NCBI RefSeq assembly: GCF_009911795.1
Contig: NZ_CP047898.1
Span: forward strand, 2,728,001 to 2,792,000
Length of the DNA stretch: 64,000 nucleotides
Direction: 5' to 3'
Origin: Pseudarthrobacter psychrotolerans
GTDB lineage: Bacteria; Actinomycetota; Actinomycetes; Actinomycetales; Micrococcaceae
Shown piece by piece: positions 1 to 6,877 of the stretch (position 1 is its first letter; each line of letters opens with the position of its first letter). The position numbers were made by a program, and so were the translations under genes. The notes under the pieces were generated by a model that did not search any database, was not told where the DNA came from, and saw nothing but the letters and a program-made list of their open reading frames with translations.

Positions 1-2
1 TG

Positions 3-515
3 GCAGCCAAGCAACGGGGGCTTGCTGACCGGGTCGTATTCCAGGCGGAATCGTCTGCGGATTACGCGGCGAGCGCTGACCTCGTGCTCAACGTAGGTTC
101 GTACCAGGCTTTTGGGACGATCAGCGAAGCCCTGTCCCGTCTTCGCAGCTCGACCACGCCTTCCGGACGTCTGGTTTTTGGTGCCGAGTTCTGGTCTGTT
201 GTCCCAACCGATAATCAGTTGGCTCACATGTGGCCAGGGACAACGGTTGATGATGCTTTACTCCTTCCCGACCTTGTCGAGAAGGTCGCCGGCGCCGGGT
301 GGCGTGTTCTGGATCTGCGGACCTCAACCAGTCAGGAATGGGAAGAATTTGAGTGCGGCCATCTCCGAAATCGGGAGCAGTGGCTTGTGACTCACCCCGA
401 GCACGAGGCGGCGACAGAAATCCGGGACGAGTTGGATAAGGCAAGAATGATGTGGTTGCGCGGTCACCGGGACGTCATGGGATTCGTCACCTTCATTCTC
501 GCCAAGGACGGGTGA
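3..515 (+). CDS. SAM-dependent methyltransferase, C-terminal part (5' end outside window)
   Basis: The reading frame is open from the left edge, so the start lies outside the window; about 170 residues are visible. The string DLVLNVGSYQAFG around residues 26-38 resembles the post-motif II strand of class I methyltransferases, and the later GWRVLDLRTSTSQEWEEFE segment resembles the C-terminal strands of small-molecule methyltransferases. The SAM-binding GxGxG motif would lie upstream, so the substrate cannot be guessed. The gene ends on TGA and is followed by a strong hairpin at 577-606 that separates it from the convergent operon. The family call is moderate; anything more specific would be speculation. 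Confidence 0.6.
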   Translation, partial: AAKQRGLADRVVFQAESSADYAASADLVLNVGSYQAFGTISEALSRLRSSTTPSGRLVFGAEFWSVVPTDNQLAHMWPGTTVDDALLLPDLVEKVAGAGWRVLDLRTSTSQEWEEFECGHLRNREQWLVTHPEHEAATEIRDELDKARMMWLRGHRDVMGFVTFILAKDG

Positions 516-576
516 TCAGACGCCGAACGACCATTGTGGGCGGAGGATCCTGGTGCGGCCCACCTTAAACAGCTAA

Positions 577-606
577 GCGCCCGGCCGGGATATCCGGGCC
601 GGGCGC
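577..606. terminator. Bidirectional hairpin between convergent genes
   Basis: A perfect 10-bp inverted repeat (GCGCCCGGCC at 577-586 and its complement at 597-606) encloses a 10-nt loop that is itself partly palindromic (GGATATCC). It sits between the end of the methyltransferase (+) and the end of the RraA-like gene (-), where a shared terminator is expected. There is no T-tract, which is common in high-GC actinobacteria. Confidence 0.65.
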
Positions 607-613
607 GTGGAGC

Positions 614-1261
614 TTATTCCATGCCGCCGGGAAGAACCGTGCCGATGGCCTCTCCCGAACGCAGGCGTCGCAGGATGTCCGGCTCAGCACGGTCCGTTGA
701 CAAGCCCAGGTCAACAATGGCGGCGGCCTCTTCGGGCGACAGAACCAGGACACCGTTGTCGTCGGCCATCACGACGTCGCCGGGGTTCACCATCACCCCG
801 CCACACAGCACAGGAACATTTACCGCACTGTTGGCATCGAGCTTGCGCTTAGCAGTGAGGACACTGGTTCCGCGGGCGAACACCGGAAGCCCCGCGCTCC
901 GGAGTTCCACGATGTCGGTCACCACCCCGTCCACGACGATCCCCGCGGCACCGGCGCACTGGGCTGCACACGCGGTGACAGCACCCACAGGTGCATGAGT
1001 GGCGTCATGCCCTGTTTCGATGACAAGAACATCGCCAGGTTCAAGAAGCGCCAGCGCCCGGTTCGTGGCGAAGGCATCCGCGGAGGCAATTCGAACGGTC
1101 ACGGCCCGGCCAACAAGGTGGACGTTAGGGAGCATCGAACGGATGCCCGGGTCGAGGAACCCTTCCTCCAGGAAATGCCCGATGGTGGGAAAGCTCACGG
1201 ACTGAAGCCGGCTGACCAGCTCAGCATCTAGGGTCTGGGTCAGACGAACTGTGCCGTTCAT
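614..1261 (-). CDS. RraA-like / HMG aldolase-like family protein
   Basis: A 215-aa protein of the RraA/DlpA family, whose enzyme members are 4-hydroxy-4-methyl-2-oxoglutarate (HMG) aldolases and oxaloacetate decarboxylases. The core GIVVDGVVTDIVELRSAGLP (about residues 107-126) matches the family signature, but HMG aldolases have R-D where this protein has T115-D116, so the usual catalytic Arg appears to be missing. The start at 1261 is chosen because its ATG overlaps the TGA of the upstream Rid gene (ATGA) and a GGAAGG sequence lies about 9 nt ahead. It is the last gene of a four-gene minus-strand operon. It may act on an atypical oxo-acid or have another role. Confidence 0.8.
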   Translation of the reverse strand: MNGTVRLTQTLDAELVSRLQSVSFPTIGHFLEEGFLDPGIRSMLPNVHLVGRAVTVRIASADAFATNRALALLEPGDVLVIETGHDATHAPVGAVTACAAQCAGAAGIVVDGVVTDIVELRSAGLPVFARGTSVLTAKRKLDANSAVNVPVLCGGVMVNPGDVVMADDNGVLVLSPEEAAAIVDLGLSTDRAEPDILRRLRSGEAIGTVLPGGME

Positions 1262-1647
1262 GAGCTGCTGCCTTCCTTCATGACAGCTATGCACTGAATC
1301 TCGAAGGAGAAATCCCAGATCCCCACGCAGATGGATGTGAGTGCAGGTGCACGGGAACCGAAAACGTCTGCATAGATGCGGCGGTACTCCTCGTCCTGGC
1401 TCTGGTCGGATATGTACACGGTCGCGTTGACAACGTGGTCAAGGCTGGAGCCTGCCCCCTCAAGTACGGTTTGGAGATTGGCCAGCACCTGGCGGACCTT
1501 CCCTTCAAAGTCCGCCGGCCGATGGTCCGTTCCGGCGATCAGTGGAATCTGGCCTGTGGTGAAGACGAATCCCCCTGCAACCACAGCTTGGGAGAACGGT
1601 CCCACCGATGCAGCCATCCCTGGAAATGTAGCCAGTCGCGTCAGCAT
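1258..1647 (-). CDS. Rid (YjgF/UK114) family protein lacking the canonical Arg
   Basis: A 129-aa single-domain Rid protein with the typical VGPFSQAVVAGGFVFTTGQIP N-terminal segment (residues 15-35). RidA enzymes hydrolyse enamine/imine intermediates and bind the substrate carboxylate through an Arg in a PAR[ST] motif. Here the motif reads P101-A102-L103-T104, so the Arg is replaced by Leu, and the later Glu of the EIE motif is Gln (FEIQCIA). Classical 2-aminoacrylate deaminase activity is therefore unlikely. The start overlaps the stop of the preceding gene by 7 nt and has AGGAAG upstream. It is co-transcribed with the double Rid and RraA-like genes. Confidence 0.88.
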   Translation of the reverse strand: MLTRLATFPGMAASVGPFSQAVVAGGFVFTTGQIPLIAGTDHRPADFEGKVRQVLANLQTVLEGAGSSLDHVVNATVYISDQSQDEEYRRIYADVFGSRAPALTSICVGIWDFSFEIQCIAVMKEGSSS

Positions 1648-2477
1648 GCCTGCACCGCTTCCTGGGTAGCTGAGACCAATTTCGGGTCGTCCGTCAATAG
1701 GCCGTGGGGCGGTCCGTCCGTCACGAACGCAATGCATTCGATTTCCAGCGCTATGTCCCAGATGCCAACGCAGCATGAAGTGCGGGCCGGCAACGTTGAC
1801 CCGAAAGCCTCGGCGTACACCCCGTTGTATTCAGCCAACTGCTCCGGGTCCGTCAAGTAGGTGGTGACCTTCGCGACGTGGGCGAGATCGGAGCCCGCTT
1901 CAAGGAGGATGGCTTCCAGGTTGGTCAGGGTCTGGCGGACTTTTCCGGCGAAGTCCTCCGGCTGGTCCTGCATGCTGGTCCGGGCCGGGATCTGGCCTGA
2001 CGTAAAGACCATTCCGTTTGCAACGACGGCCTGGGAATAGGGTCCGAGGACCGGAGCCATTCCGGGCGCGTTGGCGATGCGTCGAATAAGCGGTGGCTTT
2101 TGGCCGTCCGCCACCGCCGCTATGCAATGGATTTCGATGCTGTAGTCGCTTTCGGACACCATAACGGTCGTCCTGGCAGGAAGGTTCTCACCGAAGATGT
2201 CCGCGTAGATCTCGTTGTATTCGGCCAGCCGTGGATCCGTGAGGAACGTCGTTATTTTCAGTACATGTTTCAGGCTGGACCCAGACTCTTCGAGAGTCGC
2301 AGAGAGGTTTGCCAGCGCCAGGCGAACGTCGTCAGCGAAGTTCCGGCTCTCGTCTTCAGGGACTGAGCGCAGCGGTACCTGTCCCGAGGTAAATACCAGG
2401 CCATTGGCCACGACCGCCCGAGGGGCTGGACTGGAGCGGGCGTTGACGCCGTCCAGAGTGCCGATGCGGCGGATCAT
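1641..2477 (-). CDS. Tandem (double) Rid-domain protein
   Basis: A 278-aa protein made of two Rid domains in series, about residues 1-125 and 131-255. Both carry the carboxylate-binding Arg (PART at R102 and R232). Domain 2 has the full GPYSQA motif and Glu247 (LEIECIA). Domain 1 has a degraded N-terminal motif (SSPAPRAVVANG) and His in place of the Glu (IEIHCIA), so domain 2 looks like the more complete active site. Rid proteins act as trimers with sites at subunit interfaces, so a tandem chain may build mixed sites. Its ATG overlaps the TGA of the transporter gene (ATGA), showing translational coupling. Confidence 0.88.
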   Translation of the reverse strand: MIRRIGTLDGVNARSSPAPRAVVANGLVFTSGQVPLRSVPEDESRNFADDVRLALANLSATLEESGSSLKHVLKITTFLTDPRLAEYNEIYADIFGENLPARTTVMVSESDYSIEIHCIAAVADGQKPPLIRRIANAPGMAPVLGPYSQAVVANGMVFTSGQIPARTSMQDQPEDFAGKVRQTLTNLEAILLEAGSDLAHVAKVTTYLTDPEQLAEYNGVYAEAFGSTLPARTSCCVGIWDIALEIECIAFVTDGPPHGLLTDDPKLVSATQEAVQAC

Positions 2478-3841
2478 GCGCGGGACAGTTCGTCGCGGTC
2501 GGCAGCCTCGGAAGGAGCCTCGTGGATTGCATCGATGTTGGAACGTAGCGTTTCAGTGAGCAGCAGCAGCGCCACCAGGGAAACGGCCGCCGAGCCGATC
2601 ATGAACCATGCCACGGAAGAGCCCTGGCCTGTGGCGTTCAGCAGAGCTGTAGTGACGACAGGCGTAATGGCGCTTCCAAGAAGTCCCGCCAGCATGTAGG
2701 CAACGGAGAGGCCGGAGTATCGGACCCGCGAGCCGAAGAGTTCGGCCAGGAAAGTGGCGATCGGGCCGTAGTTGGCACAGAATGCCGTCATCATCAGGAT
2801 GTATCCGAAGACCACGCCGGCGAGGGTACGGGTGTCGATCAGCCAGAACAGCGGGAAAGCAAATACGATTTCGGCCACAATGCCGCCGACGATGATGGGC
2901 TTGCGACCAAATTTGTCCGACAGTTTTCCGAAGACAGGGAGCAGGATGATTCCCGTCGCGCATGCCGCGAGGACCGCAATCAGCATGTCATTGGTGGAAA
3001 AGCCCAGTTTTGTCTTGCCGTAGGTCAGTCCAAACGCCACCAGAATATTGAAGGCAGTTCCGGTGGAAATTGTCGCAAGAGCGCCGAGAAGGACCTGCTT
3101 CCAGTACTTTCGCAGCAGTTCGGCCAGCGGCATTTTTGCTTTGGCCCCCGCGTCCTTGACGGCCTGGAATGAGGGGGTCTCTTCGAGGGTGAGGCGGATA
3201 TAGAGACCCACAGCAACCAGAATGACACTGACGAGGAAAGGAATGCGCCAGCCCCATGCAAGCAGGGCTTCTTCAGGCATGATTCCGGCGATGATCAGGA
3301 ACACGAGGTTGGCGATCAGCGTTCCGCCCGGGACACCGACCTGGACCAGGGAACCGTAGAATCCGCGCTTTTCCTTCGGAGAATGCTCCACCACCATCAG
3401 GACCGCTCCGCCCCACTCCCCGCCCAGGGCAAGTCCCTGAATGACTCGAAGCAGGAGCAGAAGGATCGGCGCCGCGATACCGATTGTTGCGTAGTCCGGC
3501 AGGAGGCCGATGGCAAAAGTCGCGGCACCCATCGTCAGCAGTGATGTGAGGAGCATCGATTTGCGCCCCATCCGGTCACCGAAGTGGCCGAAGAGTGCCG
3601 CACCTGCCATTCGGGCGACATAGGCAGCAGCGAACGTGCCGAACGCCAGCATGGTTCCGACCAGCGCATCAAAGCTGGGGAAGAAGATCTTGTTGAAAAC
3701 GAGTGCAGAAGCGGTAGCAAAGAGGAACAGGTCGTACCACTCAACGGTGGTTCCGATGACACTGGCTACTGCGATCTTGCGCATCTTGTCTATTTTGGGA
3801 CCGGACGTTGTTGCGCGTGGGGCAACGGATGATTGAGGCAT
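2474..3841 (-). CDS. MFS transporter, metabolite:H+ symporter (MHS) family
   Basis: A 455-aa inner-membrane transporter with about 12 hydrophobic segments. The N-terminal VIGTTVEWYDLFLFATAS, the loop GHFGDRMGRKSMLL (a GxxxDxxGRR-type motif) and GLALGGEWGGA are hallmarks of the MHS branch of the MFS, which includes the ShiA, KgtP and ProP transporters of organic acids, shikimate and zwitterions. The start at 3841 has GGAGAAG 6 nt upstream. It is the first gene of the Rid/RraA operon and probably imports the compound this operon breaks down. The substrate cannot be read from sequence. Confidence 0.88.
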   Translation of the reverse strand: MPQSSVAPRATTSGPKIDKMRKIAVASVIGTTVEWYDLFLFATASALVFNKIFFPSFDALVGTMLAFGTFAAAYVARMAGAALFGHFGDRMGRKSMLLTSLLTMGAATFAIGLLPDYATIGIAAPILLLLLRVIQGLALGGEWGGAVLMVVEHSPKEKRGFYGSLVQVGVPGGTLIANLVFLIIAGIMPEEALLAWGWRIPFLVSVILVAVGLYIRLTLEETPSFQAVKDAGAKAKMPLAELLRKYWKQVLLGALATISTGTAFNILVAFGLTYGKTKLGFSTNDMLIAVLAACATGIILLPVFGKLSDKFGRKPIIVGGIVAEIVFAFPLFWLIDTRTLAGVVFGYILMMTAFCANYGPIATFLAELFGSRVRYSGLSVAYMLAGLLGSAITPVVTTALLNATGQGSSVAWFMIGSAAVSLVALLLLTETLRSNIDAIHEAPSEAADRDELSRA

Positions 3842-3941
3842 GGCTCTTCTCCAACGTGAGAGGCGGCTGATGTGAAATGTGACTGATAGGTGCACTCAAC
3901 TTTGGTGTGCGCGAGATCACAATTCAAGAGATTTTTTCCCC

Positions 3942-3959
3942 CGTTTACACGCATAAACG
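3942..3959. promoter_or_regulatory. Candidate operator upstream of the MFS-Rid-RraA operon
   Basis: A perfect inverted repeat CGTTTA-N6-TAAACG lies about 100 bp upstream of the transporter start, in the only sizeable gap before the operon. Its symmetry suits a GntR- or LacI-type dimer. No matching regulator gene is adjacent, so the regulator would be encoded elsewhere. Confidence 0.4.
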
Positions 3960-3993
3960 AGGGCATTTGCCCAAATATCCACGTCCGCTTCAG

Positions 3994-4576
3994 CTACGCG
4001 ACCGCTCGTCTTCCGCCGGTGGCCACCCACGAACCCAGCGGTTCGTCCGCCACTTCTGTGTCCGCTTCCTCGCTCCCGCAAGGCACGAAGCCGCGTGACT
4101 GGTAGTTCGCCAGCGCTGCGGGACCGTCGAGGGTGCAGGTGTGGACCCAGACACGGGCCACCTGCGGGAGGTCGACGCGTTCTGTCAGCGACCAAGCCGC
4201 GGTGATGGCGTGTTCCAGCAGCCGGCCGCCGAGGCCCCGGCCGATCGCCTGCTCCGAAAGGCCGAAGTACCTGATCTCTACGTGCGTGCCGCCGTCGGCG
4301 ACGACGGGCTGAAGGTGGACATAGCCCCAGGGCACGCCCTCGCCATAGAGGACCCGGAATTCCGTACCCGGCACCGCGAGTTCCTCGGCCCACTGCTGCC
4401 GTGTCCACTCGAGCCGATCCGTCCAGTGCCACGGCCCGCCGACCAGGCCATAGAGGAAGCGGGCGAACTCCGGCGTGACCCCAACAGCCCCGTCCAGGCG
4501 TGCCCCATCCGGCAACGGGGCGCGCCGCCCACGCGGGCGGCTGGAGCATCTGGAGCGTTGTGGTTCTGACCTTCAT
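3994..4576 (-). pseudogene. GNAT acetyltransferase, apparent single-base frameshift
   Basis: The main frame (from about 4515) encodes a GNAT fold: EFARFLYGLVGGPWHWTDRL, then the acetyl-CoA loop AIGRGLGGRLLEHA and the C-terminal ALANYQSRGF segment. The usual family N-terminus, MKVRTTTLQM, is present from an ATG at 4576 but in another frame. Removing one base from the four-base G/C run at 4517-4520 joins the two frames. The intact protein would be about 190 aa. This may be a consensus error rather than a dead gene. A TTG at 4515 could start a shortened product. Substrate unknown. Confidence 0.6.
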
Positions 4577-4640
4577 AGACGTCTCAAACCCTTCGATATC
4601 GAGCGTCCGTCAATCCTATTTGCGACCGAAAGTAGGGCGT

Positions 4641-4820
4641 CTACTCTTCGCCGGTATCCCGCGCTTCCAGATGCTTCGCCATAGCCTCACAGGCCTGGTT
4701 CCAGCGGGCAGTAAGGGCCTGCCGGTTCAACGGTTCGAACATGCTGTTGAGGACTTTCTCGACTGCGTCGTATGCGGCGTCCCGAACGCGTTCCTGCGCC
4801 GCTGGGCTGTAGTAGTTCAT
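4641..4820 (-). CDS. Small hypothetical protein (59 aa)
   Basis: I do not recognise the family. The proposed product begins MNYYSPAAQERVRDAAYDAV and is Ala-, Glu- and Arg-rich with helix-like periodicity; no signal peptide or membrane segment is visible. The ATG at 4820 is preferred because upstream codons look non-coding. The Shine-Dalgarno signal is weak. It lies just upstream of the acetyltransferase on the same strand. Existence is moderately supported. Confidence 0.4.
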   Translation of the reverse strand: MNYYSPAAQERVRDAAYDAVEKVLNSMFEPLNRQALTARWNQACEAMAKHLEARDTGEE

Positions 4821-4900
4821 GACAGGGATTCGTTGCGCGGTCACGGAAGGATGGCGTGTCCGGGCTAGCATCGCCGTGCCAGGCGCCGAAGGTAACGACG

Positions 4901-4931
4901 CGCGACGGCGGGACCTCCCGCCGTCGTCCGC
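4901..4931. repeat. Interspersed hairpin repeat, copy 1
   Basis: Contains a perfect stem GACGGCGGG-ACCT-CCCGCCGTC (4904-4925) followed by GTCCGC. A nearly identical element occurs at 5711-5741 and a related one at 17118-17149. It lies between the small minus-strand gene and the toxin remnant. Confidence 0.7.
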
Positions 4932-4980
4932 AGTCCGCCAATGTCTTTTAATGCATATGCACGGCAAGACATAATGGGTA

Positions 4981-5341
4981 ATGGACCTCTTCTGGCCGGA
5001 CAGCTTCGATGAGCAACTCGATCGCCTTGAGCGTGATGCCGACAGCGGAGACGCACGGGCACGGGCAGTGTTCGAATATGTCGTTTCCGAGATGGACTAC
5101 CTGAGTACGCACTTTGGCGGGTGTCCCATCCGTTCCATGACGGCATTGCAGTGTGACTCATCTGCTGGTTTCCTCCCGATGAGGAAACCGTTGTGGTGGC
5201 ACTTCTTCCGGCGACAAAGCCAACATGGGCGATGTCTTCTACGACAGCATTGGCCGCCGAGCAGATCAGATAATCGATAAGTGGATAAGAGAAGGGGAGG
5301 TTGATGAAGATGGTCCGGAAATCATTCAGGAAGGGAAATGA
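4981..5341 (+). pseudogene. Decayed type II toxin gene (phage Gp49/RelE-like)
   Basis: Pieces of one toxin lie in different frames. The N-terminus MDLFWPDSFDEQLDRLERDA is open from the ATG at 4981. After about 5102 the similarity continues in the next frame as WRVSHPFHDGIAV, then an in-frame TGA, then LICWFPPDEETVVVALL. Another shift leads to GDKANMGDVFYDSIGRRADQ, ending at 5341. The pattern of a vLLxGDK strand followed by FYD and a C-terminal helix is typical of Gp49-like toxins. The lesions are an apparent internal deletion at 5101-5104, a stop, and a one-base loss near 5215, so it looks dead. It overlaps the intact antitoxin gene downstream. Confidence 0.65.
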
Positions 5342-5669
5342 CCGCCTTGACGCGATCCTGGGAAAGCCAGGCCTATCCGAGCGCGTTGCCGAAATTCGGG
5401 CGGCATCAGACCGGGAAGACCGCATCTACGCCTTGAACCTGGCAACCATTCGCAAGGCAGCTGAACTCACCCAGGATGAGCTGGCAGCACGCCTTGGAAT
5501 AGACCAGAGCGTGGTGTCTAAGACGGAGCGCCGCGAAGACATGCTGCTGTCAACGCTGATGGACTACCTGTCCGCGGCGGGAGTCGAGGACGCAAAGATG
5601 GTGGTCCATGTCAATGGCCGAGAAATCGAGCTAGACCTCCGCAGCCTTCAGCAACAGGCGAAGCTCTAG
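5310..5669 (+). CDS. XRE-family antitoxin / HTH regulator
   Basis: A 119-aa protein with a helix-turn-helix of the Cro/C1 type at about residues 46-75 (TIRKAAELTQDELAARLGID, then QSVVSKTERRED). The N-terminal 45 residues and a C-terminal segment (VVHVNGREIELDL) probably mediate dimerisation or toxin binding. The start at 5310 is preferred because a GGGGAGG ribosome-binding site ends 9 nt upstream; TTG 5301 and ATG 5304 are alternatives. It overlaps the 3' end of the decayed toxin, the usual toxin-antitoxin order for the HigBA/Gp49 type, and now appears to be an orphan regulator. Confidence 0.85.
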   Translation: MVRKSFRKGNDRLDAILGKPGLSERVAEIRAASDREDRIYALNLATIRKAAELTQDELAARLGIDQSVVSKTERREDMLLSTLMDYLSAAGVEDAKMVVHVNGREIELDLRSLQQQAKL

Positions 5670-5710
5670 TCAAGAGTGTCCTAGCAATACCACACAGCAA
5701 GGCGGGGACG

Positions 5711-5741
5711 CACGACGGCGGGACCTCCCGCCGTCGTCCGC
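5711..5741. repeat. Interspersed hairpin repeat, copy 2
   Basis: Same core as the element at 4901-4931: stem GACGGCGGG-ACCT-CCCGCCGTC followed by GTCCGC and here CTTTCC. It lies between the convergent antitoxin and MpaB-like genes and may terminate both. Confidence 0.7.
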
Positions 5742-5761
5742 TTTCCCCACGCGGCGATTTC

Positions 5762-6534
5762 CTACGAGGCGCGGAGCCGGCCGAGGCAGTAGTTCTTGAC
5801 GAAGTGCCGGACCGGCCGCGGGAGCCGCGGGTAGACCACGGCGGACCACCGGGTGGTGCGGTCGAACAGGCGGCTGTGGCGGTCGCTCCACTGCAGCCCG
5901 AAGCCGGCGCGCAAGTGGTCCGGCAGCAGGCCGGCGGTGATGAACCGGATCAGTGGCATGCTCATCCGCAGCCAGAGCGGCCCGGCCGGCGGGTACAGGA
6001 GGTCGCGGGCGACGGCGGTGGTGACGGCGTCCAGCTCCAGTGTCCGAAGGGACGCGTCCCAGTAAGTCCTGAAGGCTGCGCGGTCGGCCGGCCACAGGTC
6101 CGCCGGCAGTTGCAGAACGGTGCCGATTCTTGCGTAGTCGCTGTACATGAGGTCCGCGTCGTCGTCGTCCAGGGGCCGTAGATTTTCTCGTAGACGGTGA
6201 TGGCGGTGTCGTACAGGGTTGCCACCACCCACAACTGCGACTGGGCGTCGAACGCGCTGTACCCGTGGGAGCCGGCGTCCGGCTTGCGGCGGACCGCCGA
6301 GTGGGCCCGGTTGACCTTGCGCCGCACGGCCGCGACCTGGTCCTCGGTTCCGTAGACCACCGCGTAGACGTAGGTGACGGTGGCCCGGAAGCGGTGCAGC
6401 GGCCGGGCAACAAAGTCACTGTGCTCGGCGACGCCGTGGCCAACCGCGGGGTTGGCGATCTGCAGCAGGATGGCGCGGCCCGCCCCGGCGAGCAATACTC
6501 CTTCAGCGCCGATATCGGCCAGGTTCTGCACCAT
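5762..6534 (-). pseudogene. Oxygenase MpaB family protein (DUF2236), frameshifted
   Basis: The two halves of a DUF2236/MpaB-type protein lie in adjacent frames. The N-terminal half has GRAILLQIANPAVGHGVAEHSDF and YSAFDAQSQLWVVATLYDTA. The C-terminal half has LYPPAGPLWLRMSMPLIRF and ends RHFVKNYCLGRLRAS. One additional base in the G run at 6172-6175 (+ strand) would join YEKIYGP to LDDDDADLMYSDYARIG and restore a protein of about 255 aa. The histidines in HxxxxxHSD are the expected haem ligand candidates of this family. MpaB-like proteins include latex-clearing-protein relatives and mycophenolate oxygenase. The substrate is unknown, and the lesion may be an assembly error. Confidence 0.7.
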
Positions 6535-6877
6535 GGACCCACGATACCGGAGAAGGCCACCGCGCCCGGAGGCAGTGCTCCCGCAAGGCGCGCGGGATCC
6601 ACTCCATGTGCCTCCCCCGGCTTCAGGAATAATTCCGTACAGATCTGCGGGACCACCACTATGCTGGGCTGACCATCAAGGGAGATGGGCTTGGCAGCAC
6701 AAGGGGCAACTCGTGGCATCAGATTCCGGCAACAGGGATTTTCCCCGTCTCCGCCGTTCGCCCCGCGGGCGCAGGTGGAGGTCGCGCTCCGCCACGGTCA
6801 TGGGCATCGCCCTTGTGGTGGCCGTCCGTTGCACTACGTGGTCCGGCCTGACAATGCGCCGCCAGGAACTGACCTGC
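6535..6877. other. 343-bp gap with a possible truncated N-terminus
   Basis: No complete gene is seen. A GTG at 6713, preceded by AAGGGG, opens a frame (MASDSGNRDFPRLRRSPRG, then a short hydrophobic stretch VMGIALVVAV) that looks like the start of a membrane or secreted protein. It then runs into the antisense of the FAD oxidase, so at most it is a remnant. Confidence 0.3.
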
